The notes beneath the pieces are model-generated. The model saw nothing but the letters and a program-made list of their open reading frames with translations, was not told the DNA's origin and did no database searches. Shown here piece after piece: positions 45,199 through 54,135 of a stretch of DNA of 64,000 nucleotides. Position 1 is the first letter of the stretch; each line of letters starts with the position of its first letter. The translations under genes and the position numbers were made by a program. Source of the DNA: Rossellomorea marisflavi (GTDB taxonomy: Bacteria > Bacillota > Bacilli > Bacillales > Bacillaceae_B). Where the stretch lies: contig NZ_CP047095.1 in the NCBI RefSeq assembly GCF_009806575.1, positions 1,554,001-1,618,000 of the forward strand, written 5' to 3'.

Positions 45199-46584
45199 TT
45201 ATACGCTGCTACGCTGCTTGAGGGAGTCTTCTGCCGATGGAGTGCCGATCGAATTCAACCGCTCGACAAGATCGCTGCCGAATGGGCTTGAAGCGATATC
45301 TGGCTCAAGAAATGTATCTTTCAATTCGTATGCGTTAGAACCGTGTTCTGCAAAATCCAAGCCTGAAAGCTCTTCTTCCTGAGACACGCGGATACTTGAA
45401 ACTCTTGTCACGATAAACAGGAAACCGCCTACGGTGACAGCTGTCCAGGCGATGACGGCAAGTACGCCCAAGGATTGAACCCCTAGGAGGGAAGCGCCAC
45501 CTCCGTAGAACAATCCGTTTTGAACATCGAATAATCCAACGGCGAGCGTACCCCAGATTCCGCAAATCCCATGGACCGCAATGGCACCGACCGGATCATC
45601 AATTTTGAGGAACGAATCCAACAGAGTGACACCTTCAACCAGGATCACTCCGGCAATCAGACCGATGATGATGGCGCCGGTCAGGGAGACATTTGCTGTA
45701 CCTGCCGTAATGCCGACTAGACCACCGAGTGCACCATTGAGCGTCAGGGAAGGGTCGATCCGATTATAACGGAAAAGTGTGTACAAGGCTGAAGATATGA
45801 TGGCAGCAGATGCTGAGAACAAGGTCGTGCCGATGACCATGGGTACAAGAGAAGGATCAGCAGCAAGGGTGCTGCCCCCGTTGAATCCGAACCACCCAAA
45901 CCAAAGGATGAAGACTCCGAGTGCACCAATCGGGATGTTATGTCCTGGAATGACGTTGACCTTTCCGTTCTGATACTTGCCGGTCCTTGCGCCGAGGAAT
46001 AGGACGGTAATCAGTGCCCCTATTGCTCCAGTCAAATGCACGACAGTGGAACCAGCGAAGTCAACGAATCCCAGTTCAGAAATCCAACCTCCACCCCATA
46101 CCCAGTGCCCGACTACCGGATAAATCAGGGCGGTCATGGCAACGGTGAGGACCATATAGCTTTTGAGCTTCATGCGTTCTGCTACTGCACCTGAAATGAT
46201 GGTGGCACAGGTCGCGGCGAAAACGGATTGGAAAACGAAGAATCCGATGTCTTCACGACCTGATAAAAGGAAACCATCACTTCCGAATAATCCACCGATA
46301 TCTTTTCCGAACATGATCCCAAAGCCCACGAAGAAATAAATCAACGATCCTATGGCGACGGTCAAGACGTTTTTCATAAGAATGTTCAATGTGTTCTTTG
46401 CCCGTGTGAACCCGGACTCTACCATTGCGAATCCGGCATGCATGAAGAATACAAGAATCGTTGCGATCATGACCCAGGTTGAATCAAGTGAAGCCTGAAC
46501 CGACTCGGCTGTAGGAGCTGCAGCGAATGCTTGACTCCCGATAAAGAAGGATAATAGAAGCAGAATAGATATTTTTTTAATCAT
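45199..46584 (-). CDS. amtB: ammonium transporter AmtB (NrgA)
   Basis: The 461-residue channel has an N-terminal signal-like helix (MIKKISILLLLSFFIGSQ, then AFAA) before about eleven Amt helices, so it is longer at the N-terminus than B. subtilis NrgA. Pore motifs are visible: WVMIATILVFFMHAGFAMVE, VHLTGAIGAL with the first pore histidine, and AVHGICGIWGTLAVGLF with the second. The last 60 residues form a cytoplasmic tail that should meet GlnK. It lies 24 bp after glnK on the minus strand, and GGAGGGG precedes the ATG. Confidence 0.94.
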   Translation of the reverse strand: MIKKISILLLLSFFIGSQAFAAAPTAESVQASLDSTWVMIATILVFFMHAGFAMVESGFTRAKNTLNILMKNVLTVAIGSLIYFFVGFGIMFGKDIGGLFGSDGFLLSGREDIGFFVFQSVFAATCATIISGAVAERMKLKSYMVLTVAMTALIYPVVGHWVWGGGWISELGFVDFAGSTVVHLTGAIGALITVLFLGARTGKYQNGKVNVIPGHNIPIGALGVFILWFGWFGFNGGSTLAADPSLVPMVIGTTLFSASAAIISSALYTLFRYNRIDPSLTLNGALGGLVGITAGTANVSLTGAIIIGLIAGVILVEGVTLLDSFLKIDDPVGAIAVHGICGIWGTLAVGLFDVQNGLFYGGGASLLGVQSLGVLAVIAWTAVTVGGFLFIVTRVSSIRVSQEEELSGLDFAEHGSNAYELKDTFLEPDIASSPFGSDLVERLNSIGTPSAEDSLKQRSSV

Positions 46585-46608
46585 TGTAACCCCTCCAATA
46601 ATGTTTTT

Positions 46609-46950
46609 TTACAGAACAGCTTGCTTTCCTCTTTCTCCAGAGCGGATACGGATGACTTCTTCAACAGGATAAATGAAGATCTTTCCGTCTCCGACTGTGT
46701 TGGTGCTGCAGTATTCCACAATGAGATCGACAATATCTTCTACTTGTTCATCATCAACAACCATTTCAACTTTGATCCGGGGGACCAGCTTGATTTCGAA
46801 TTTGTTGCCCCTGAATATCCCCTGTTTCCCTTTTTGCTTGCCGCAGCCGGCTGCTTCCGATACGGTCAATCCACTGAATCCCCTTGTGCTGAGTGCTTCA
46901 CGTAAATTGATGAATGCCTCCGCTCGAATGATGGCTTCCACTTTTTTCAT
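46609..46950 (-). CDS. glnK: PII nitrogen regulatory protein GlnK (NrgB)
   Basis: This 113-residue PII signal protein senses ATP/ADP and 2-oxoglutarate and gates AmtB. The T-loop region reads GCGKQKGKQGIFRGNKFEIK. The position equivalent to the uridylylated tyrosine 51 of enteric PII is phenylalanine, so covalent uridylylation is not expected, as in other Bacilli. The C-terminal signature GDGKIFIYPVEEVIRIRSGERG is clear. It is the first gene of glnK-amtB, the reverse of the B. subtilis order nrgA-nrgB. Two GlnR/TnrA palindromes flank its promoter. Confidence 0.94.
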   Translation of the reverse strand: MKKVEAIIRAEAFINLREALSTRGFSGLTVSEAAGCGKQKGKQGIFRGNKFEIKLVPRIKVEMVVDDEQVEDIVDLIVEYCSTNTVGDGKIFIYPVEEVIRIRSGERGKQAVL

Positions 46951-46972
46951 TTTTTCGCCTCCTGAGATTTGA

Positions 46973-46989
46973 TGTTAGTTTTTATGACA
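46973..46989. promoter_or_regulatory. GlnR/TnrA box downstream of the glnK start point
   Basis: TGTTAGTTTTTATGACA (TGTCATAAAAACTAACA on the gene strand) fits the shared GlnR/TnrA core TGTNAN7TNACA at every fixed position. Its centre lies about 20 bp downstream of the predicted transcription start, a repressor-like position. Confidence 0.7.
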
Positions 46990-47008
46990 TGAATAAGTTA
47001 TATGAACT

Positions 47009-47037
47009 ATCATATTCAGAAAATATAAAAAGTTCAA
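47009..47037 (-). promoter_or_regulatory. sigma-A-type promoter of glnK-amtB
   Basis: On the minus strand TTGAAC and TATGAT are 17 bp apart. The start point would be near 47002, leaving a leader of about 50 bases before the glnK ATG. Confidence 0.65.
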
Positions 47038-47065
47038 GTGTTAATTTCGTATGTAAGCGGTTAAA

Positions 47066-47082
47066 TGTAAAAAAACTTCACA
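47066..47082. promoter_or_regulatory. GlnR/TnrA box upstream of the glnK promoter
   Basis: TGTAAAAAAACTTCACA fits TGTNAN7TNACA at every fixed position. Its centre is about 72 bp upstream of the predicted start, further than the roughly -50 usual for TnrA activation by about two helical turns. Confidence 0.65.
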
Positions 47083-47097
47083 TAAATTTTTCGGCAT

Positions 47098-47130
47098 CAA
47101 AAAACCTCCCCTTTTTAAAAGGGAGGTTTT
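47098..47130 (-). terminator. terminator after yisQ
   Basis: AAAACCTCCC pairs with GGGAGGTTTT around CTTTTTAAAA. Read on the minus strand it ends in six Ts (AAAAAA on the plus strand) and separates yisQ from the glnK promoter. Confidence 0.88.
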
Positions 47131-47133
47131 GGG

Positions 47134-48483
47134 TTAAACGGCCTTTTCATTCCGTACAAATCCTTTGTGAATCCACGTTCTGGCACGCCATCGCCTCAGC
47201 ATGAGGAGACCCCTGAGCCATTCGTCCGCAATGAAGGAGATCCAGACGCCGACGAGTCCGAGCTCTAATGTGATGCCGAGAACATAAGAGAGGGGTACTC
47301 CGACCCCCCACATTGAAGCGATGCCGAGATAGACAGGGTACTTAACATCACCTGCTGCCCTCAATGCATTGATGACCACGAGATTGAAGCTTCTCCCGGG
47401 TTCCAATAAGAGGGTGAGATAAATGAGAACTTTCGCCGATGAGATGATCTCCGGATTGGAAGTGAAGATTCCCAATAATGGTTCTGCTGCGATCGAGACA
47501 ACTCCTGCCATACACAGTGATATGACAATGGCGATCTTGAGACTTTTTAGGCATCGTGCGTAGGCGTTCTCGTATTCCCTGGCACCAATCATATGGCCGA
47601 TCATGATCTGTGTACCTTGACTGATGGCCACGCTGAAAAGAAAAATGAACATCATCAGGTTCTGTGCGTATACTTTGGTGGTCAATGCATAGGTTCCGAT
47701 ACTCACGATGAAGTAGGTGATCACCATCTGAGAGCCGTTGTATGACAGTTGTTCACCGGCTGATGGAATCCCGATCTTTAGCAGATTCTTCATATGACGG
47801 ACAGGGATGTGCCCCAGCTTGTTCAACGGCAGGGCTGAAGGGATGCGCTTCTTGATGACAATGATGCTTACGACAAGGCCGATGAAGCGGGAGGCGATGG
47901 TGGAGATCGCCACGCCTTCCACTCCAAGGACCGGTAAGCCGAATGGGCCGAATATGAATAGATAATTTCCTGCTACATTCAGGATGTTCATGCCGATGGT
48001 GATGTACATAGCGTCTTTTGTATATCCGTAACTCCTTAGGATTGCCCCCGCCGTCATGATGAGGGCCTGGATGAAGATGAATCCTCCGACGATCCTGAGG
48101 TATCCGGATGCTTCTTCCATCAGTTCCCGGGGAAGCCCCATGATCTCCAGGATGCCTTTGCCGGTAAACAAAAGGATGGCACTCAAGAGCACTCCGAATG
48201 CAAGGTTCGTGACAAGGGAGACGAGGGCGACTTCACCGGATATGGCATGCTCTTTGGCTCCGAGGTGCTGGGCCACCAGGATCGCCGTGCCGGTTGCGAT
48301 GAAACCGAACATCACGATGATGAGGGAGAGGATCTGATTCGATACCCCGACGGCTGCAACGGAACGATCTGAATATTGACTGAGCATGAGGGTATCGGCA
48401 TTCCCCATGAGCATATGAAGAAGGATTTCAATGAAGATCGGCCACGTGAGGGCAAACAAGGTCATTCGTTTTTTTGTGTCCAT
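47134..48483 (-). CDS. yisQ: MATE-family efflux transporter YisQ
   Basis: The 449-residue protein has twelve predicted helices in two six-helix halves, with ALTWPIFIEILLHMLMGNAD and GNADTLMLSQYSD at the start and RSYGYTKDAMYITIGMNILN in the centre, typical of MATE drug/sodium antiporters. It matches B. subtilis YisQ by locus (downstream of the yisP slot) and size. The substrate is not known. TAAGGAGT precedes the ATG. Confidence 0.88.
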   Translation of the reverse strand: MDTKKRMTLFALTWPIFIEILLHMLMGNADTLMLSQYSDRSVAAVGVSNQILSLIIVMFGFIATGTAILVAQHLGAKEHAISGEVALVSLVTNLAFGVLLSAILLFTGKGILEIMGLPRELMEEASGYLRIVGGFIFIQALIMTAGAILRSYGYTKDAMYITIGMNILNVAGNYLFIFGPFGLPVLGVEGVAISTIASRFIGLVVSIIVIKKRIPSALPLNKLGHIPVRHMKNLLKIGIPSAGEQLSYNGSQMVITYFIVSIGTYALTTKVYAQNLMMFIFLFSVAISQGTQIMIGHMIGAREYENAYARCLKSLKIAIVISLCMAGVVSIAAEPLLGIFTSNPEIISSAKVLIYLTLLLEPGRSFNLVVINALRAAGDVKYPVYLGIASMWGVGVPLSYVLGITLELGLVGVWISFIADEWLRGLLMLRRWRARTWIHKGFVRNEKAV

Positions 48484-48507
48484 ACTGACTCCTTACATAG
48501 AGATACC

Positions 48508-50327
<1,820 letters not shown>

Positions 50328-50365
50328 TTATGTAATGATATAGAAAAGTTTTTAATAAAAAGGTA

Positions 50366-50393
50366 TTGTCAAATGGGCGTTACTTAGTATAAT
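50366..50393 (+). promoter_or_regulatory. sigma-A promoter of the mdxEFG operon
   Basis: TTGTCA and a perfect TATAAT are 16 bp apart. The start would be near 50400, so the first operator lies within the first 20 transcribed bases. Confidence 0.75.
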
Positions 50394-50405
50394 GAAAGTA
50401 GATTG

Positions 50406-50419
50406 TGCAATCGCTTTCA
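50406..50419. promoter_or_regulatory. cre-like site 1 (CcpA or MalR) in the mdxE leader
   Basis: TGCAATCGCTTTCA matches the cre consensus TGWNANCGNTNWCA at all but one position. Immediately after the start point it could act as a repressor roadblock. Confidence 0.68.
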
Positions 50420-50429
50420 CAATAAAAAT

Positions 50430-50443
50430 GTAAACGTTATCTT
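50430..50443. promoter_or_regulatory. cre-like site 2 in the mdxE leader
   Basis: TGTAAACGTTATCT matches the cre consensus except for its last base. Its centre lies 24 bp from that of site 1, so both could be bound on a similar face of the helix. Confidence 0.6.
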
Positions 50444-50531
50444 ATATCGGGTGATCGTAAATCATTTATGGAAATCCGATAGGGGAAGCCCGGGGACCAT
50501 ACATAGATTCCAGGGGAATATTCCTGTTTTT

Positions 50532-50549
50532 GTGCAAGCGGTTGTCCAC
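50532..50549. promoter_or_regulatory. LacI-type operator-like palindrome before mdxE
   Basis: GTGCAAGCGGTTGTCCAC has the CG-centred imperfect dyad typical of LacI-family operators and shares GTGCAA with site 1. It may be a site for the regulator encoded at 55692-56714. The assignment is tentative. Confidence 0.4.
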
Positions 50550-50584
50550 ATTCGGAAATTGACAAACCATTAGGAGGGGTCAGG

Positions 50585-51859
50585 GTGAAGAAAGTCGTTT
50601 CGTTATTCATGGTCTTGATGCTGGTAGCAGGGGTATTGGCTGCATGCGGTCCGAACAGAGAAGAAGGAGCATCCGGAGACGGAGGCAAGAAAGCGGAAGA
50701 TAAGGATAAGCCTGAAAAACTGGTAATCTGGGAAGATGAGAAGAAATCCGGATGGCTGGATGAAGTTGGTAAGAAGTTCACGGAAGAAACAGGAATCGAG
50801 CTTGAGGTAAAGGAAGTCGAAATGGCTTCTAAAATGAAAGAGCAGCTGCGTCTCGATGGACCAGCAGGTACGGGTCCTGATGTCGTGACATTCCCACATG
50901 ATCAAATCGGGGAACTTGCCCTTGCCGGCCATATTGCGCCACTTGAAGTGTCTGATGACGTCAAGAAGCGTTTCACAGAGTCTTCCATCCTTGCAGAAAG
51001 CTATGATGGTAAGCTTTATGGCCTGCCTAAATCGTCTGAAACACCAGTATTCATTTACAACAAAGAGTTGATGAAAGAAGCACCTGCATCAATGGATGAT
51101 GTGTATTCGTTCGCAAAAGATTTCACGAAAGATGGCAACTATGGATTCCTTGCACTATGGGATAACTTCTACTTTGCCCACGCACCGATGGGTGGATACG
51201 GTGGCTATGTGTTCGCTGAAAATGACGGAGCCCTTGATCCGAAAGATCTTGGACTGAATAACGATGGAGCAGTAGAAGGAACGGAATATATTCAGAAATG
51301 GTACAAAGAAGGGTTATTCCCTAAAGGCATCATCGGTGAAAACGGTGGATCCGCCATGGACGGATTGTTCAACGAAGGAAAAGTGGCATCTGTCATGAAC
51401 GGACCATGGTCCTTCCAGGGGTATAAGGATGCGGGGATCGATATCGGTGTAACAGCGATGCCGAAGCTTCCGAACGGTGAGCCGATGAAAACGTTCATGG
51501 GTGTTAAAGGATGGCATGTATCCGGCTATTCCAAGAACAAAGAATGGGCACAGAAATTCGTAGAGTTCATCACAGAAGATGAGAATGCAAAATATCGTTT
51601 TGAACAAACACAGGAAGTACCGACAAATGAAGGCTTGATCAATGATTCTGCGATTGCTGAAAATGAAGGCGCTAAAGCTGTTGCCGAGCAGTCCAAATAC
51701 GCTGTACCGATGCCGAATATCCCTGAAATGGGTGAAGTCTGGGATCCGATGGCCAAATCACTGCAAACAGTCGTGACCGGCAAGCAGGAGCCTAAAGCGG
51801 CCATGGATGCTGCGGTCAAGCAAATCGAGGATAACATCAAAGCCAACCATTCTAATTAA
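50585..51859 (+). CDS. mdxE: maltodextrin ABC transporter substrate-binding lipoprotein MdxE
   Basis: The 424-residue lipoprotein has signal MKKVVSLFMVLMLVAGVLAACG with the lipid-bearing cysteine at 21 and a MalE-like fold: LVIWEDEKKSGWLDEVGKKF, GPDVVTFPHDQIGELA, GLPKSSETPVFIYNKEL and FMGVKGWHVSGYSKN. It binds maltose and maltodextrins outside the cell and delivers them to MdxF-MdxG. The start is a GTG after TAGGAGGGG. No ATPase gene is in the operon; in Bacillus the shared ATPase MsmX is encoded elsewhere. Confidence 0.93.
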   Translation: MKKVVSLFMVLMLVAGVLAACGPNREEGASGDGGKKAEDKDKPEKLVIWEDEKKSGWLDEVGKKFTEETGIELEVKEVEMASKMKEQLRLDGPAGTGPDVVTFPHDQIGELALAGHIAPLEVSDDVKKRFTESSILAESYDGKLYGLPKSSETPVFIYNKELMKEAPASMDDVYSFAKDFTKDGNYGFLALWDNFYFAHAPMGGYGGYVFAENDGALDPKDLGLNNDGAVEGTEYIQKWYKEGLFPKGIIGENGGSAMDGLFNEGKVASVMNGPWSFQGYKDAGIDIGVTAMPKLPNGEPMKTFMGVKGWHVSGYSKNKEWAQKFVEFITEDENAKYRFEQTQEVPTNEGLINDSAIAENEGAKAVAEQSKYAVPMPNIPEMGEVWDPMAKSLQTVVTGKQEPKAAMDAAVKQIEDNIKANHSN

Positions 51860-51865
51860 AGAGAG

Positions 51866-51900
51866 TGGCGGCACCTGTCTGCAGGTGCCGCCATCCTTTT
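51866..51900 (+). terminator. hairpin 1 in the mdxE-mdxF gap
   Basis: TGGCGGCACCTG pairs perfectly with CAGGTGCCGCCA around TCTG and is followed by TCCTTTTC. It may be a leaky terminator or a 3' stabiliser that keeps mdxE mRNA above the permease mRNAs. Confidence 0.72.
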
Positions 51901-51944
51901 CAAGAGCTTTCTAAGCAAATAGCCGCCGGTTTAGAAAGCTCTTG
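51901..51944 (+). promoter_or_regulatory. hairpin 2 in the mdxE-mdxF gap
   Basis: CAAGAGCTTTCTAA pairs perfectly over 14 bp with TTAGAAAGCTCTTG around a 16-base loop. No T tract follows, so it is more like an RNA stability or processing element than a terminator. Confidence 0.6.
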
Positions 51945-51972
51945 AAGCATAAAGATAAAGGGGGAGTTCAGG

Positions 51973-53259
51973 ATGGATCAATCCAATCCTACTACTAAAC
52001 ATAGAAAAACGGCACTGGCCCTATCTCTCATTCCCGGCCTTGGCCAGCTCTACCATCGTCAATTCCTGAAGGGGGTCTTCTTCCTCATCATGACCCTTTC
52101 CTTCATCCTGGTGTTCAAGGATCTCATATCCTTAGGGCTCTGGGGCATCACGACCCTGGGCACCGATGTTTCCTACGGAGACCATTCCATCTTCCTCATG
52201 GTATATGGCATTTTGGCCATCATCGTCATCTTATTCGGAATCGCATTCTATCTGTATAACCTGAGGGACGCTTATAAGAACGGAGTCAAAAGGGACAATG
52301 GAGAGAAGATCGCAACGATCCGCGAACAGTATCGGAACCTTGTGGATAATGGATTTCCGTACCTTATCATGTCACCGGGGTTCCTGCTTCTGATCTTCGT
52401 GGTCATTTTCCCGATCATCTTTGTCATCCTGCTGGCATTCACGAACTATGATCTTTATCACTCTCCGCCTGCAAAACTCGTAGATTGGGTGGGTATCCAG
52501 AACTTCGTCGATATCTTCAAGATCGATATCTGGCGTGAAACCTTTGTGACGGTCCTTGCGTGGACGCTGGTCTGGACCCTTGGCGCCACGACCCTGCAAG
52601 TGGCTCTTGGAATCTTCCTGGCCATCATCGTGAATCAAAAAGATCTGAAAGGGAAAGCCATCATCCGTACGGTTCTCATCCTGCCGTGGGCCATCCCGGC
52701 ATTCGTCTCCATCCTCGTCTTCGCCGGGATGTTTAACGAATCATTCGGTGCCATCAACCGTGATATCCTCGGCTTCTTCGGGATTGAAGGACTCCCATGG
52801 ATGACAGAGCCGCTATTCTCACGGATTGCCCTGATCATGATCCAGATGTGGCTTGGTTTCCCGTTCATCTTTGCCATGACGACGGGAGTACTCCAGTCGA
52901 TCCCGGATGAATTGTATGAAGCTGCGACCGTGGACGGTGCTTCTGCCGTACAGAAGTTCAAGAATATCACACTGCCGCTTGTCCTGTTTGCAACGGCGCC
53001 GATCATCATCACGCAGTACACATTCAACTTCAACAATTTCAACGTCATTTATCTGTTCAACGGAGGCGGTCCGGCACTGACAGGGCAAAATGCCGGCGGT
53101 ACCGACATCCTGATTTCATGGATCTATCGATTGACCATGACATCTGCGCAGTATTCGAAGGCAGCAGCCATCACGCTGCTCCTGTCCATCATCGTCATCA
53201 CAGTGGCCATCTGGCAGTTCAAGAAGACGAAATCATTCCAGGAAGAGGATATGATGTAA
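51973..53259 (+). CDS. mdxF: maltodextrin ABC transporter permease MdxF
   Basis: This is a 428-residue permease of the MalF type. An N-terminal extension of about 120 residues has three helices and the LSLIPGLGQLYHRQFLKG motif common in Bacillus MalF proteins. The core permease domain has the EAA loop YEAATVDGASAVQKFKNITLPL (given in part), which should dock onto the ATPase. The ribosome site GGGGGAG precedes the ATG. Its stop lies one base before the mdxG start codon. Confidence 0.93.
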   Translation: MDQSNPTTKHRKTALALSLIPGLGQLYHRQFLKGVFFLIMTLSFILVFKDLISLGLWGITTLGTDVSYGDHSIFLMVYGILAIIVILFGIAFYLYNLRDAYKNGVKRDNGEKIATIREQYRNLVDNGFPYLIMSPGFLLLIFVVIFPIIFVILLAFTNYDLYHSPPAKLVDWVGIQNFVDIFKIDIWRETFVTVLAWTLVWTLGATTLQVALGIFLAIIVNQKDLKGKAIIRTVLILPWAIPAFVSILVFAGMFNESFGAINRDILGFFGIEGLPWMTEPLFSRIALIMIQMWLGFPFIFAMTTGVLQSIPDELYEAATVDGASAVQKFKNITLPLVLFATAPIIITQYTFNFNNFNVIYLFNGGGPALTGQNAGGTDILISWIYRLTMTSAQYSKAAAITLLLSIIVITVAIWQFKKTKSFQEEDMM

Positions 53260-53260
53260 A

Positions 53261-54097
53261 ATGAAAAAACAAAAAATCATCCGGTTGACCCTATCGTACC
53301 TTGTCATTGGCATCATGTTCGCGGTGATTCTCTATCCTGTCGCATGGATCATCGGTTCCTCGTTCAATCCCGGGCAGAGCTTGTCCGGTTCGAGCATCAT
53401 CCCTAAGAATGCGACCCTTGCCCATTATAAAGAGCTTTTCAATCTGGAAGAAAGCAACTATATGCTCTGGTATTGGAATTCCTTGAAGGTGAGTCTCTCG
53501 ACCATGGCCCTGACCGTGTGCCTTGTGAGTTTGACGGCCTATGCCTTTTCCCGCTACCGCTTCGTCGGACGGAAAAATGGTCTGATGGCTTTCCTCGTCC
53601 TGCAGATGATTCCGAACTTTGCAGCCCTGATTGCCATTTTCGTCCTGGCGCTTTTGACAGGACTCCTTGACAGCCATCTCGGACTTATCCTCGTTTACGT
53701 TGGAGGACAGATCCCGATGAACACGTGGCTGATGAAAGGGTATCTCGATACCATCCCGAAGGAGCTCGACGAATCGGCAAAGATCGATGGAGCAGGACAT
53801 CTCAGGATCTTCCTGCAGATCGTCATGCCCCTTGCAAAACCGATCATCGCCGTCGTGGCCCTGTTTTCGTTCATCTCTCCGTTCGCAGACTTTATCATCG
53901 CAAGCATCCTGCTTCGTTCAGAGAAGATGTATACGCTTCCTGTGGCACTATATGATATGGTCGCGAAGCAATTCGGGGCGGAATTCACGACCTTTGCAGC
54001 AGGCTCCGTACTGATTGCTGTTCCAATTGCCCTACTTTTCCTTTTCTTCCAGAAATACTTCGTTTCAGGATTGACGGCAGGGGGCACGAAAGGATAA
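53261..54097 (+). CDS. mdxG: maltodextrin ABC transporter permease MdxG
   Basis: A 278-residue MalG-type permease with six helices and the EAA loop DESAKIDGAGHLRIFLQIVM followed by PLAKP. It forms the membrane channel with MdxF. It starts one base after the mdxF stop, so translation is probably coupled. The C-terminal FQKYFVSGLTAGGTKG is typical of the family. Confidence 0.94.
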   Translation: MKKQKIIRLTLSYLVIGIMFAVILYPVAWIIGSSFNPGQSLSGSSIIPKNATLAHYKELFNLEESNYMLWYWNSLKVSLSTMALTVCLVSLTAYAFSRYRFVGRKNGLMAFLVLQMIPNFAALIAIFVLALLTGLLDSHLGLILVYVGGQIPMNTWLMKGYLDTIPKELDESAKIDGAGHLRIFLQIVMPLAKPIIAVVALFSFISPFADFIIASILLRSEKMYTLPVALYDMVAKQFGAEFTTFAAGSVLIAVPIALLFLFFQKYFVSGLTAGGTKG

Positions 54098-54135
54098 TCT
54101 TATAGGCGTTACTAACATTTGGAGGAGGAGCGGAG

